A DNA stretch of 64,000 nt from Heloderma charlesbogerti (GCA_026122225.1 JANEZZ010001952.1:186001-250000); one strand, 5' to 3'; positions 11,276 through 22,990 are shown, counted from the stretch's first letter. Program-made: numbers and translations. The notes: generated by a model not told the origin, from the sequence alone.

Positions 11276-11452
11276 ACCCTGGCAAAGATCTTGGACAAAG
11301 TGGCTCCTGCGTTCCTCCTGAGCAGCTGCAGCTTCCTGGTGGAGAAGTCACGTGGCTCTACAGCACGAGTCGTGGTTTGGCGAGAAATGGGAGTGTTGAG
11401 GAGCTACACCATGGAAAGCACCTACTGTGGTTGCAGCCATGGCCTCTACAAG
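11276..11452 (+). CDS. AGBL1: Internal exon of a cytosolic carboxypeptidase (AGBL/CCP family, M14)
   Basis: This 177-bp open segment (59 codons, phase 0 at both ends) is preceded by a pyrimidine-rich tract and cag (ctgtgttccag) and followed by AAG|GTACTG, a plausible splice donor. The peptide includes [32 protein letters not shown] and [11 protein letters not shown]. From family knowledge these match the C-terminal part of the zinc carboxypeptidase domain of cytosolic carboxypeptidases, which trim glutamates from tubulin. The Glu of SYTMES corresponds to the general-base Glu of M14 enzymes. The WREMGV and YCGC wording favours AGBL1 over AGTPBP1, but the paralogue is inferred from memory. Neighbouring exons were not found in the window. 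The exon lies between hAT and L2 repeats with no coding-like sequence around it. A single-exon processed pseudogene is unlikely because both splice sites are present. Confidence 0.82.
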
Positions 11453-11463
11453 GTACTGTGATG

Positions 11464-11492
11464 CTTGTATGTATGTATGTATGTATGTATGT
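11464..11492. repeat. (TATG)n L2 tail microsatellite
   Basis: About seven TGTA units at the 3' end of the antisense L2, starting roughly 10 bp after the carboxypeptidase exon donor site. Confidence 0.9.
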
Positions 11493-11663
11493 AAAATATT
11501 TCTTGGCTGCCTTTCAGGGCAGAAGCCCTCCCAAGGTGGCTTACAGCAATACAATACAGAACAACAGGTCAAATATTAAGTGATACAAACATAAACACAA
11601 TGAAAGCCAACAATAAAACCAGCAATAATGTTAAGAACAGGAACAGCAACAGTAGCAGTCATA

Positions 11664-12957
11664 TCAAGAGAAGGCCATGGTAAAATGATACATTTTCAAG
11701 GCCTTCTTAAAAGTTTGTAATGGCGGTGCATGGCAGAGCTCCGATGGCAGCTTGTTCCAAAGGTGTGGGGCCACTGCAGAGAAGGCCCTCTCATGTGCGA
11801 TCGCCCACTTGACTGGTGTCACAGGTAGGCAAATGAGAAGGGCCTCTCTTTCTGATCTTAAAGTGTGGGCAGGCTGATATGGGTGAAGGCGGTCCTTCAA
11901 GTAACTTGGTCCCAAACCATTTAAGGCTTTAAAGCTCAAAACCAGCACTTCGAATTGGGCTCAGAAACACACCAGCAACCAGTGCAGCTGGTGCTGTATA
12001 GGCATTATGTGATCAAATTGCCTCACCCCCAACCAGTACTCAGGCGGCCTTATTCTGCACAAGCTGGAGTTTCTGAACCATCTTCAAAGGCAGTCCCACA
12101 TATAGCGCAGTACGGTGGTCCAGCCTGGATGTGACTAGTGCATGGATAACTGAGGCAAGGTTTGTCCTCTCCAGATAGGGCCACAGTTGGCATGCCAGCC
12201 TAAGCTGGTAAAAAGTACTCCTGAATACCACCATCTAAGACCAGTTGTAAATCTCCATCCAAAGTAGTTGGTTTCCCAACCCATAGTACCTCCATCTTGT
12301 CTGGATTAAGTTTCAGCTTGTTCACCTTCATCCATCCCCAAAAAGCCTCCAGACACTGGTTCAAGTGTTCTACAGACTCCCAGGGATGTGCATATGGAAA
12401 TGAGAGGTAGAGCTGAGCATCATCCACATACTGATGACATTTCAGCCCAAACCTCCTGATGACTTCCCCCAGCAGTTTCATGGAAATGTTAAAAAGCATG
12501 GGGGACAAGATAGAACCTTGTGGCACCCCACAGACTAATGGCTATGGGGTGGAACTGAAGTGCCCCAGCACCTTCTGAGACCACTCCTCCAGAAAGGACC
12601 GGAACCACTTTAAAACCATGCCAATCCAGATAAACAATCCAGAAGGATACCATGGTCCATGGTATCGAAAGCTGCTGAGAGGTCCAGAAGAACCAGTAGA
12701 GTTGTGCTCCCCACATCCATTCCCCAGTGTAAGTCATCAACCAGGACAACCAAGGCTGTTTCCACCCCATAACCAGGTCTGAAACCTGATTGGAATGGAT
12801 CAACGTAATCGGTTTCATCCAAAACAGCTTGGAATTGTGAGGCCACCCCTAAGGATGCCGGAGAAATTTGAGACTGGCTAAAATGAGCTCTGATTTCTAA
12901 AATTCCTACATGTGGAATCTGCTGCCAAGCGACCCCCTCAGGCAATGTGGAGTGCAT
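11664..12957 (-). pseudogene. L2 reverse transcriptase C-terminal half, broken
   Basis: Overlapping frames at 12957-12610, 12526-12200, 12234-12040 and 11948-11664 carry consecutive reverse transcriptase blocks in different frames, so at least three frameshifts are present. The YVDD block is intact. No product is expected. Confidence 0.8.
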
Positions 12958-13262
12958 GGAATTCTGGATGATTTCTTTTACTTTCCTGAAATTTACACAT
13001 ATAAATTTGTCGGAAAATAGTAAGTTTCTGCTGAGGAAACGTTGAATGGAATGGGGGACAATACAGTAGATATTACATACTAAGGTAAATTGTGTAAATA
13101 CTTACTAAATACCTATGTAAATACTTACATAATTATTTGTGTATTTTTCTGCACCAAGAAAAAATAATTCACATCCATCTGTGGGCAGACGACAGAACAA
13201 AAGGCACCTGACAATCTGCAAAACACAGATGGAGCGGATTTTACATAGTCTATACATTCCTA
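12850..13262 (+). mobile_element. hAT-like MITE, family V, inside L2
   Basis: Starts taaggatgccggagaaattt and ends tctatacattccta. Flanks GCCACCCC (12842-12849) and GCCACCAC (13263-13270) match 7 of 8. The interior tggaatgggggacaatac and taaatacttac phrases are shared with 59497-59911 (+) and 16957-17354 (-). Three copies therefore allow a consensus. Confidence 0.85.
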
Positions 13263-13771
13263 GCCACCACACGCTCCAGCACCTTGCCCAAGAATGGCAA
13301 ATTTGACATGGGGCAGTAATTATCTGGAACCATAGGATCTAAATTTGGTTTCTTGAGCAAGGGCCTCACACAGCTTCTTTCAAAGCTGCAGGGACCTTGC
13401 TGCCCCGCAAGGAGGCATTTATCACCTCGGAGTTCCAGATACCCAGCTCAGCTTTGGCAGATTTCACAGGCCAGGATGGGCAAGGATCTAAAGGGCAAGT
13501 AGCAAGCCTCAGTCCTCCAAGCAGTTTGTCCACATCCTCAGGTTGCACAAGCTGAAAGATACTCATAACGTGACTAGATGGTGCACCAGCCCCATCCATA
13601 TCAGACTCTGTCAAAAGAATGGCATCCAAGTCAGAATGAATGCGAACCATTTTATGTGCAAAGTATCTGGCAAATTGTTCACAGTAGGCTTTTGAGCGTT
13701 TGAGTTCTTGTGTTCCAAGGCCTATGCCCAAGAGGCCTTTAACCAAATGGAAGGGCTCTGTTGGACGACAG

Positions 13772-14324
13772 CTAGGGATGTACGAAACTCACTTACCTTT
13801 TTGTAGATTCTTTCTCGGTGTGGGGGGGAGGCACTCCACCCCTCCCCCGGAATCCTCAATGGGCGGGAGGCAATCCGGTCCTCCCCCCCCCCAGAATCCT
13901 CGATGGCCAGCTCTGCTCCACAGCCAGGCCGCGGAGCAGCCAGCCAGGGCCATCCGCAACCGGATTTCCAGCTGCGGATGGGCTTCTGTGGACGCAAATG
14001 GTGGCCACCATAGCGGCCGCCATTTGCGTCCAGCCAGGCAGCTGTGATAGGCTACATAAGAACTTACATAGCCTATCACAGCTAACCCCCCCCCCCCAAC
14101 AACCCCAGCGTACGCAAATGGTGGCGGCTATGGCGGCCGCCATTTGCGTTCCCTATTTTTCGCTGATTTATCTTATGTAAATATTTACGTAAGATAAAAC
14201 GGCGAAAAAAAGGGGAATGCAAATAGCGTAGTGGGCGCTATTTGTGTTCCTTTATTTTTCGCCATTCTAGCCTACGTAAATATTTATGTATTGGAATCTG
14301 TGGAGGAATTCTCTGCCATCCCTA
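13772..14324 (+). mobile_element. Foldback hAT MITE (copy G), inside L2
   Basis: TIRs tagggatgtacgaaactcac and ctgccatcccta. Flanks GACGACAGC and GACGACAC are nearly identical, with one extra base on the left. The core has the palindromes gataggctacataag...cttacatagcctatc (about 14046-14080) and ggcggctatggcggccgcc. The right subterminal exon-like segment is deleted: the sequence jumps from tacgtaaatatttatgta to the end. Confidence 0.82.
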
Positions 14325-14706
14325 GACGACACTGAGCAGATGCAATGGTGGCAGAGAAGCAGGATTTCTTCACTGCCTTCACCACCACAAAATAAGATCA
14401 CAAGTGTATTTTTATGTATGTTTGATCGTATTCATTCTGAGTCTTCCGCCATTTGTACTCTACTCATTGACACAGTCATTTCATTGCCCTCAGCTCCTCA
14501 GAATACCAAGGAGCTGACATGGTTCTATGATGAGGATATTTGGGAGTGATCATATCTATACCCTGGGTCATCTCCTCATTCCAAGCGGTGACCAGGACCT
14601 CGACAGTACCGCCGGCTAAGGCTGCAGTAAAATCCTGAAGAAACCTCAAAAATCTATCCGGATTCATCAGTCTCTGGGGACGGACCATCAAATGTGGTCC
14701 CCCACC

Positions 14707-15568
14707 TAGGGATGTATGAAAGTCATTTACCTTTTCAACGGGGTGATTCGCGGTGGGGGGAGGCGCTCCGCACCTCCCCCTGAAATCCTAAACTGGCCGG
14801 CTTCGCTCTGCAGAGATTCTGTGGAGCTGCTGGCCGGGGCCTCCCGCAGCCGGACATCCGGCCGCTGGGCAGCCTGCAGGGAAAAAAAAGGCATACGCAA
14901 ATGGTGGCGGCTATGATGGCTGCCATTTGTGTTCCCTTTCTTTCGCTGTTTTAGCCTACGTAAATATTTACATAAGCTATTACGGCGAAAAAAAGGGGAA
15001 CGCAAATAGCGTAGTGGGCACTATTTGCGTTCCTTTTTTCCCTGCCATTTTAGCCTATGTAAATATTTACGCAAGCTATTACGGTGGGAAAAAAAAGGAA
15101 CGCAAATAGTGCCCACTATGCTATTTGTGTTCCCCTTTTTTCCGCCATAATACCTTATGTAAATATTTACGTAGGCTAAAACAGTGAAAAAAAGGGAACG
15201 CAAATGGCACCCGCCGTAGCTGCCACCATTTGCATACGCTGGTTTTTTTTTTTTTAGCTTGTCGTGATAGGCTACGTAAATACTTATGTAGCTTATCACG
15301 GCCTCCGCAAGGAGGCAAATGGCATCCCCGCATTAGCCGTGATAGGCTACGTAATTATTTATGTAGCCTATCACAGCTATGATGAGGAAGCGAATGGCAG
15401 CTACGCTGCGGCCGCCATTCGCAAGTCAGCGCGGATGGCAGCAGGTAAGTGCTCCATTTCGCGTGCCTTTCGTGGGGGAGGGCTTCATTCTGCCATGGAT
15501 TTCAGGGGGCTGAATGCACTGGCATTCGGCCTCACCGAGATCCATGGCGAAATTCTCTGACATCCCTA
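14707..15568 (+). mobile_element. Foldback hAT MITE (copy H), inside L2
   Basis: Flanks CCCCCACC (14699-14706) and CCCCCACA (15569-15576) match 7 of 8. The core carries repeated taaatatttacgtaggcta palindromes and the gcaaatagtgcccactatgc inverted segment. The right end has gcggATGGCAGCAGGTAAGT (about 15431-15450), a minimal ATG-to-donor segment. Confidence 0.85.
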
Positions 15569-16135
15569 CCCCCACACCTGCGGAGGTTACAGGTGGCCTG
15601 AAGGTCAAAACTGACCAGATAATGATCTGTCCATGCCAAAGGAGCCACTACTGATTCCCTCCCCCAGCAGATCATTTTCTCCCAAATCCAGCACAGAAAA
15701 CCAGGTCCAAAGTGTGTCCTGCCACATGTGTTGGGCAAGATATTATTTGAGACAGGCCCATGGTTGACATGGTGGCCATGAAATCCTGAGCCACTCCTGA
15801 CAAAGTAACCTTGGCATGAATATTAAAGTCCCCCAAGACCATCAGCTTTTGCTTGCTTAGAACACCAACTATATGAATAGAATTGTCAGTTATCCAAACA
15901 GCACAGGCCTCCAGCATAGATCTGCATTTTCAAGAACTTCTCCAAGACAGGATGGCAAGACATGACTCAGAATCTTAGTTCTGTGCTTAGGATGTGGAAC
16001 AGCACATAACCTATTGGCTGGAGGTGTTGCTTTAATAATCAGTACACTATATGTAGCTTCCTCCTGAGGAGTTCTGTCTTGCAGAGTTCTCATTTGTGTT
16101 TGCTTCAGCGTGACTCTGGGCAGGGCTGGCATCAA
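15532..16135 (-). pseudogene. L2 endonuclease domain, broken
   Basis: Frames at 16135-15890, 15917-15672 and 15738-15532 overlap and give LMVLGDFNIHA and a THVAGHTLDLVF block of the AP-endonuclease domain. At least two frameshifts; ends where foldback copy H is inserted. Confidence 0.75.
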
Positions 16136-16510
16136 GGGTAGGCATGGTCAGGCACCTGCCGAGAGCCCACACTCCAGCAGGGGCCTACTGACAAGAACTC
16201 CTTGGACTTGCTCCTCCTGTTCGCAATTGCAATCAGCTTCTTCGCTTGCCTCTTGCTCTGGCCCAGACAACAGTGGTGATGAGAAGGAGGAGTGGGAGAT
16301 GCCACTGCCTACTTGCTCACTGGCTCTCTGCCCATCAATCAAACAAGTGGTAGGAATGATGAGAAAGTGGATGAGATTATAAGAAAGAGGACGAGGAACA
16401 ATAGCAGCTTGTGACAATGGCAATGAGAAATTAGACTCATGGAGGGAGGGCCCACTGAGGGTGTCTTGTCCAAGGGCCCTCAAAAACCTGAAGGTCACCT
16501 GACTTTGAGT
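16128..16510. repeat. Unclassified ~380-bp repeat, first copy
   Basis: Matches 21724-22060: both begin gctggcatcaa(a/g)ggtaggcatggt and share gagatgccactgcctac and the ctctggcccagac phrases. Superfamily not identified. Confidence 0.7.
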
Positions 16511-16529
16511 GGCCTGATAATTTCTTTTA

Positions 16530-16625
16530 AATGCTTATAGACCACCTTTTGGTCACAAGGCCCTCAAGGCAGCATACAAAACCATATTTACAAACCATTT
16601 TAAACCACAGCAAACACAAAAAAAC
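16530..16625 (-). mobile_element. LINE or SINE 3'-tail fragment
   Basis: The phrase agaccaccttttggtcacaaggccctcaa with cagcatacaaa resembles the 3' UTR of L2-type elements read in reverse. Confidence 0.4.
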
Positions 16626-16689
16626 AGAGCAACAGGAGAAGTCTAGTGTCATGTGTCTTATATCTCAGTAGCATCTGCTGAAAAGAAAT

Positions 16690-17680
16690 ATATGCTATTC
16701 TAAAGACTGGACATTTCAAAATATACACATTTTTGTATGCCCTGTTTCAAATTTATGTATTTTTGAACACACATTTTTAAATGTACACATTTTTGAGATG
16801 GATTTTTTTTTTTTTGAGAACTGCATCACAAGCTTTGGGAAAACACAGAATTAAAATTCTAACTGCTTTCTGGTTCACGCGCAAATTTGGTAAATTCTCC
16901 TCAAAATGCAGACTGAATGAATTTCTTACCCACCCATAGTTAAGAGTACTTGAAAGTAGACCGTGTAAAATCCCCTCCGTCTGTGTGTCTCAGATTGTCA
17001 GGTGCCTTTTGTTCCATCATCCACTCACAGATGGATGCAAATTATTTTTTTTCATCATGCGGAAAAATATGCAAATAATTATGTAAAGGTTTCATAACAA
17101 TTTACATAATTTACCTTGATACGTAACATTTAACGTATTGTCCCCCATTCCATTCCAGTTTTCCTCAGCAGAAACGTGTGTATTTTCCTACAAATAAATA
17201 TGCGCAAATTTCGGGAAAGTAAAAGACAAAAACAAACCAAAAGTCTACGAACTCTGCATGGCCTGAGGAGGTTGGTCCACAGTGGATTCCACAGGTCAGA
17301 TTCTTAGAAATCCTAGCTCATTTTAGTCTGTCTCAAATTTCTCCAGCATCCCTACTTGAAAGCACCTTCTAATTGAACATATTGGCGATCGTAAAAATAA
17401 AACAAAATAATAATGGCACACAAATGGGACTTTTGGAAAATGTGCACAAATATGCTTTAATCAATGGGAATAGAAGAATGTAGAATTGAAAGATGTGCAA
17501 AATTGCTAATGTACTTTTGGAAAAATATGCATGGAAATAATGGGTGGATTTTCATGTGAAAAGGGGGACCCCCCCCCAAGCTTACAATCTGATATGGACT
17601 TGAATTGGAATGAGCTTCAAGATTGAATTTGGAGAACTTCAGCAAGCTTGATTTTTGCTTATTTGCACAACCCTGAAGAT
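16690..17680. mobile_element. Family W-like MITE sequence, interrupted by a family V MITE
   Basis: AT-rich sequence dominated by tgcacatttttgaaa phrases, ending ggagaacttcagcaagcttg as in family W near 9905. It is split at 16957-17354. Outer limits are not clear. Confidence 0.5.
16957..17354 (-). mobile_element. hAT-like MITE, family V, minus strand
   Basis: Perfect 8-bp duplication CTTGAAAG (16949-16956 and 17355-17362). The right end is ctccagcatcccta; the left end has lost part of its TIR (tagaccgtg). It is the reverse complement of the element at 59497-59911. Confidence 0.88.
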
Positions 17681-18659
17681 GAGGAGCCTGTCAGAAGCCT
17701 ACAGAAATGTGTATAGTTTGAAAAATATGCACAAAATGATTTATTCAATGGAAAAATTGCTGGTAAAAATGCATACATTTGAAAAAGCGAGCACAAAATG
17801 TGTATTGAACTATGTATATTTTTGAAAATGCACCCAAAGGTTTCTATCAGTTTTTCTGTGGACTATTTTTTCCCCTCCTTTCTTCTCCAATCTGATGCAG
17901 AAATGGGACGGAATGAATTTAGCAGTGGAAAAATGGGAACTTGAGCGAAACTGAGCTTGACAGACAGTTTCGCCATTCCCTTAACAATAATCTTGGCTAT
18001 CATCCAATAGAGAATGATCTGAAGGCACCCCTGGTGCAGTTTTGTTCACTGAAGCTCAGTAGATCTGAACCTGATCAGTTTCTGGATAGAGAATTGCCTG
18101 GGAATCCAAAATACTGCTCTGGGTTCCTTGGAAAGGAGGAATGTTAGGATACAACTCCTTTATTTATAGAGGACATGTTCATTGCATTCAGCAAACACAT
18201 AGATGAATGATTATTTAGCAATCAAATTTATGATCAGCGTCAGGGACCTCAGAGCTCATTACAAACTCCATAGAGCTGTCACACCATGCATCAGCGAAGT
18301 GTAGCAAGGAGGAGCAGAGCAGCTGTTCCAGAGCACACCAGATTTCAGGAGAAATGTTTGGGAGAGGAAACAGAGGAGTAATACGAAGATAATATTAGGG
18401 AGGCAAATGGATTTGCTTTCCTCGGCTGGAACAATATGGAAAATGCATCCCACATCTGAGGAAAGGGGTGCATTTCCAAATGCACACCTGGGGTATATGG
18501 GTGGATATTGCCAAAGGCAGTTTTTCAGTAACGAAGAGCAAATATGCAGGGGCAGAAAGAAATGTGGGTTTAACTTGTCTTCCTATTTTATGTTGCTCCA
18601 ACATTTTGAGTTAAGAGACTTCATTAGAGCAAGCTGCGAGTACTTGAGTGACTTCAGCC

Positions 18660-18738
18660 TTTATGGCCAACAGAGGGTTGGACTTGATGGTCTTATAGGC
18701 CCCTTCCAACCCTACTATTCTGTGATTCTATGATTCCA
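18660..18738 (+). mobile_element. CR1 3'-end fragment
   Basis: gggttggacttgatggtctt, then ccttccaaccctactattct and gattctatgattc, the 3' end seen at 8815-8868. Confidence 0.85.
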
Positions 18739-18965
18739 TCCTCCCCTTAAGAAGTGCAGCTTGAAGATATTTTGGTGTCTGAGGAAGGAGATCCAGTTGG
18801 TACCCTCTCACACTAGTTAATGTTGGTCACAATCTATTAGGACAAAGTTTGTTTGCTATAACATTATTGGAATGGCTGGAAGCCTCTTAATTGTAATAGC
18901 ACTTGTGGTAGAGATTTTTCTAGTAAGTTGTTGCTTATGGGTATGATCTGTTCACCTCTCCTGAC

Positions 18966-19428
18966 TAGGGATGGTGTGGGTACCCAATTCCATCTGGGAA
19001 TCTGGTGGAAACCTCCCTTCCCACACACCTCAACCCCGTTTTCCAAACTGTTGCCCCCACTCTCCACAGGTGAGCAGCTCGCACTCACACCGGCAGCCTC
19101 ATCGAGCTTCATGGTTGCCATTTTTTGAAAAATCATGTGGTAGCAAAAATCTGCATATTTGCGTATGCATGAAAATACTCATTTTTGCGAATGCACATAT
19201 TTTCATATGGGCGAAACTGCACATTTTGTGAAAATGTACATTTTCCCACATAAGCAAATGTGCACATTTTTGCAATCACCATTTTATTTTTCAAGAAATG
19301 GTGACTGCAGAGCTCAATGAGGCCATGGGGGTGAATGCGGGCTGGTCAAGCACAGTCCAGGGACCAGCGAGCTGGGCCAGGGGCTTGGCGGGTGCCCAGA
19401 GGACCCAGACTCAGTTCGCACATCCCTA
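18966..19428 (+). mobile_element. hAT-like MITE, family B
   Basis: TIRs tagggatggtgtgggt and gcacatcccta. Flanks CTCCTGAC and CTCCCTGA resemble each other but need an indel. Shares its whole interior with 1127-2622 minus the nested foldback, which independently shows where copy A inserted. Confidence 0.8.
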
Positions 19429-19450
19429 CTCCCTGATTCTACCACCCTTA

Positions 19451-19585
19451 GGGTACAATCATATGCATGTTTAGACAGAAAGAAACTCCTAGAGCTTCCC
19501 AGCATTCCCCATCTACCATTGCTGGCTGGGGAATGGTGGGTGTTGTAGGACTTTTTTCTGCCTAAACGTACCTAGGATTACAACC
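19451..19585. mobile_element. Harbinger-like palindromic MITE
   Basis: Long inverted repeats (caatc(c/a)tatgcatgtttag...) around a short centre, with TTA on the left and TAA on the right. More decayed than its relatives at 20152-20270 and 46666-46775. Confidence 0.7.
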
Positions 19586-19934
19586 TAATATGCCTACAGA
19601 CCACACATGTATGTCAAATGCACAAAGCCCTTTTCTACTTCTTAAAAATGTGATTGTCCAATAATGATAACTGTGCTCTAACAGTTGGTGAAGTATGCTT
19701 TAAAAAAAGAAATGAAAATGCTCTTAAAATACACTGGTTTTAGGGGCAGGGCCAATTCAACCTTGAATTTGTCCAAATGTGTCCCACCATGGGATGACTC
19801 TGAATCTTGCCTCTCACTAAAGTCTTGTCATAACCCACTCTCAAACTGGAATCTGAAATGGCACCCCTATCTGCTATTTCCTTCAGTATCTAAAGCAAAC
19901 AAGCAAAGGTTTATGTTGAGGTTTTGGTACTGAA

Positions 19935-20095
19935 CATAAGAAGAGCCTTGCAGGATCAGATGACTGGTCCATCTAGTACAGGTTCCTGTTGCTCACAGTG
20001 GCCAACCATATTTCTCTGGGAAGCCCACAAGCAGGGCTTGAAGGCAACAGCTCTCTCCTGATGTTGCTCCCAACAGCTGGTAATATGCAAATGCA
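19935..20095. mobile_element. CR1-tail type SINE fragment
   Basis: Contains aacataagaagagcc, ggatcagatgactggtccat and cagtggccaacca, the common 3' module of CR1-mobilised SINEs and LINE tails in this window (compare 26770-26945 and 30272-30400). Confidence 0.6.
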
Positions 20096-20151
20096 TTTAA
20101 AGATAACCAGCTCCAAGGTTTGACATACATATGTAATCTGTAGGCCTATTA

Positions 20152-20270
20152 GGGTGCAATCCTATGTATGTTGAGACAGAAAAAATCCTACAACTCCAAG
20201 CATGGCTGGCTGGGCAATGCTGGGAGTTGTAGGACTTTTTTTCTGTCTAAACATGCATAGGATTGCGCCC
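20152..20270. mobile_element. Harbinger-like palindromic MITE
   Basis: Flanked by TTA on both sides. TIRs gggtgcaatcctatgtatg and cataggattgcgccc extend inward through gacagaaaaaatcctacaac. TTA duplications and GGG-starting TIRs point to PIF/Harbinger. Confidence 0.85.
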
Positions 20271-20361
20271 TTACAGGCACCTAGAACCTGCCACTAGGCC
20301 CCTGTCCCTCCTTGCCTTATGATAGGGTCCCCATCTTTACATGAACCCATGCTTCTTGTGT

Positions 20362-20465
20362 GACCTGTTGTTGTTGTTGTTGTTCAGTCGTTCAGTCGTG
20401 TCTGACCATGGACCATAGCACGCCAGGCCTTCCTGTCCTGCGCTCTCTCCCGTTAGGTCAAATGT
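20362..20465 (-). mobile_element. BovB (RTE) LINE 3' end, minus strand
   Basis: Begins (TTG)n then ttcagtcgttcagtcgtgtc and ccatggaccatagcacgcca, the reverse complement of the BovB 3' end at 48140-48219. Confidence 0.85.
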
Positions 20466-20877
20466 TCATGCATTGGCTAGTGGCCTTCAGTGGTGTGTGT
20501 ATGTGTATATGTGCGGGGCCTAACCTTTTCACTGACATTTGTGTTGGCTTTATATATCATAATCCTGCCCCCCCCCCCACTTTCCAAGGTCATTCATGAA
20601 CTGTGATATATAACACTAAATGATGCTTTTAGTTGTTTATTTATTTCAATTATTGACCCCCCAGGCTAGCATGATAGAGAATCAATTTAGAGAAGTGATC
20701 TAAGAATCAGCCCAATGTCTGGCACCTCCACCCTTTTATACTTGGTAAGCAGGAGAGGTAGGTTTTAGAATGACAGGCAGAAGCAGGTCTGAACAAGGTG
20801 CTCAGAAACACTGCCTGCTTTATACTCCAGTCACATTTAAGTGTCAGGGCAGCATCGAAGACCAAGAGCCAATACAG

Positions 20878-21060
20878 GGACATAATGACCTGGGTTTAAA
20901 TCTCATTTCAGCCCCAAAGCACACTGGGTGGCCCTGGGCTTATCAATACCTCCTTGCCTAGCCTACCTCAAAGGTTTGTTCTGAAGATAAAATGGGTTGG
21001 GGAAGGACCAAGTGTGGTTCCCTATATAATCCACAGAGGAAGTATGGGAAAAAATAAACA
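20878..21060 (+). mobile_element. tRNA-derived SINE
   Basis: gacctgggtttaaatctcat (B-box-like), then cactgggtggccctgggc and taccttcaaagg-type module as in the SINE family at 28679. Confidence 0.6.
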
Positions 21061-21146
21061 AACATTTGCCCTGATGTATTGGTCACAATAATCATACATT
21101 TGGACACATTCGACGCTCCAGTTTCAAGCAGAGCTGGCATCAAAGG

Positions 21147-21715
21147 TAGGGATGGACGAGCCCATCTCCATCTGGGGCGGGGGAGCTCAATGAGCTGACC
21201 TCTGCAGCTTGTGCAGCCCAGGCCTGCTCGACGAGCTTCCTAGCTCTCCCTGCCTACCCGTGAGCTGTGTGAGCCGCCCCTCTTCCTCATGCCAGCTGTC
21301 AAAGGCCGGTGTGGGGAAGAGGGGCCTCAGCACAGCCACCCCCAGCCTCTCGCCCTGGCCTCTACCAGGTTGGGAGGGGGAGAAGAGGATAGGTGTCTCC
21401 TTCTCCTCCCCTCAACCTGCTACAGTGGCGGTGGCGGCAAGGGACAAGCTGGTCGTTTTCCATAAGGCCAGGAAAACTTATGGAAAACGACCAGCCTGTC
21501 CCATGCCACTGCTGCTGTAGCAAGGATGGGGGAAGGAGGAGAGGAGTTGCCTTCTTCCCCTCTCCTTGCTGCAGGAGCGGGCGCCTGAGCTCTTGCCTGA
21601 CTCAGCATGCCACAAGTCAGGCAAGAGCTCAGGTCTGCAAGCTGGTGTCCGGGGGGCCGAACCAGCAACTTCTCGCTGGGCTTCAAGCCCCCACAGGACG
21701 CTCACGACATCCCTA
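21147..21715 (+). mobile_element. hAT-like MITE, family I, GC-rich
   Basis: Perfect 8-bp duplication ATCAAAGG (21139-21146 and 21716-21723). TIRs tagggatggacgagccc and cacgacatcccta. It has its own palindromes: ggtcgttttccataag at 21451-21466 against 21477-21492, and gagctcttgcctgact at 21587-21602 against 21615-21630. It splits the unclassified repeat at 21130-22060. Confidence 0.9.
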
Positions 21716-21723
21716 ATCAAAGG

Positions 21724-22060
21724 TAGGCATGGTTGGGCACCTGCTGAGGGCTGAAAACCCAGCAGTGGCCCACTGACAAGCGTTTCCTGGACTTGGTCCT
21801 CCTCTTTACCGTTGTAACCTGCTTGTTCAGCGGCCTCTCACTCTGGCCCAGACCATGGTGGAGAAGGAGCAGCAGATGCCACTGCCTACTGGCTCTCTGC
21901 CTGTCAAGCAAGCAAGCAAGCAGTAGCAATACATACTGGGGCATGGACCAAAATCGGCCTGTATTACCTAACTGATCGTCTTCACTGTTCCTTAAAAGAG
22001 CAGAGGTGGATCTGAGCCTATCTTCTTTCTTCATCAGTGCTAGGAGAACCATAAGCAGTA
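21724..22060. repeat. Unclassified ~380-bp repeat, second copy
   Basis: Second copy of the repeat at 16128-16510, interrupted at its start by MITE I. Confidence 0.7.
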
Positions 22061-22990
22061 AGCAAGAGGTGTATTAACAACTGTACATGTGAGGCACTGT
22101 TGGGGAAGTGGGAAAAAAAGCAGTCTTTTTTTTCTGGTCCATAAGGAAGCAGATGAGCTATAAAGTAGTATAAAAATTTCCACTCTGAACATATTGCAAA
22201 TGATTTCGGTATGTTGGAAAGCTTAGTCCCAGTTGGATCATGAGGTTATTATTGTAAGGTCATCGTTTTTATTTTTTCTTCTTTTTTTGTTTAGCATTAC
22301 CATTTATCCATAAGACGGAGGACACTTAAAACATGCCCAGGGGTGTATTTTTCCCTCTTCCATCGTAAGAATATAAATATGGTTGCAGTTTCTCTGGTTC
22401 AGGCAGCTTTCAAGTAGTTCCAATCATTTCTCCCCCATACGCTAAGTCTCTGATTTGTTAGTCCCAAAATGAAATATCATTTCTTCACACTGACATTTAT
22501 GTTGGAGCTACATAAGAGAACATAAAGCTATTACCTTCCGATAATTGATATTTTAAGACCATATAACTTACTAGTAAAATGCCCACCAAATAGTGGAAAT
22601 GTGTATGGAGGTGTGCCTGTAAAGATGGGCTTTAGCCAAGTAGCTGGAAGAGCGCCAGCCTCAACTTCTCTTTCCCAGCTGTGTTTGCCCATCTTTCCTT
22701 CCCTGGGCCCCTGCTACCCCATTTTCAATCCCTTTGGGCCCTCAACACCTCTGCCCTTGTTTCTCCAAATCCTGCATCATCCAACAGTTATTTTTTCCAG
22801 ATAGTGGTTCTGCTGGTTGTTGTCCACCTCTGTGTCCCTTACATTCCTCTTTGACCTTTTGCTTTGGGTCAGTGCCCCTTTGTTTATTATGAGGTATTTT
22901 GTTTTTTAATCATGCAAATACAGCTGAGATGGAGGTGGGGAGTAGAGTACTGGCTGCTGATGTTACATATCCCCCTAAAAGTTGTGTCCT
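22061..22990. other. No gene recognised
   Basis: Unassigned AT-rich sequence without repeats recognised by eye. Confidence 0.5.

Larger units (their letters stand above)
11460..16135 (-). mobile_element. Decayed L2 LINE, minus strand, split by three hAT MITEs
   Basis: Read right to left it contains an endonuclease block (LMVLGDFNIHA, near 15830), reverse transcriptase blocks (SGFRPGYGVETAL, LLDLSAAFDTMDH near 12690; PQGSILSPMLFNI and the YVDD catalytic block near 12430) and the L2 C terminus (ERAFSAVAPHLWNKLPSEL near 11760), ending in a (TATG)n tail at 11464-11492. Many frameshifts and stops. MITEs at 12850-13262, 13772-14324 and 14707-15568 interrupt it, each with target duplications in L2 sequence. 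It begins about 10 bp after the host exon, on the opposite strand to it. Confidence 0.88.

Noticed and set aside
14041..15430. CRISPR-like array from regularly repeated tacgtaaatatttacgta units
   Set aside because: The units are palindromic arms of two transposons in a eukaryotic genome, without uniform repeats and unique spacers.
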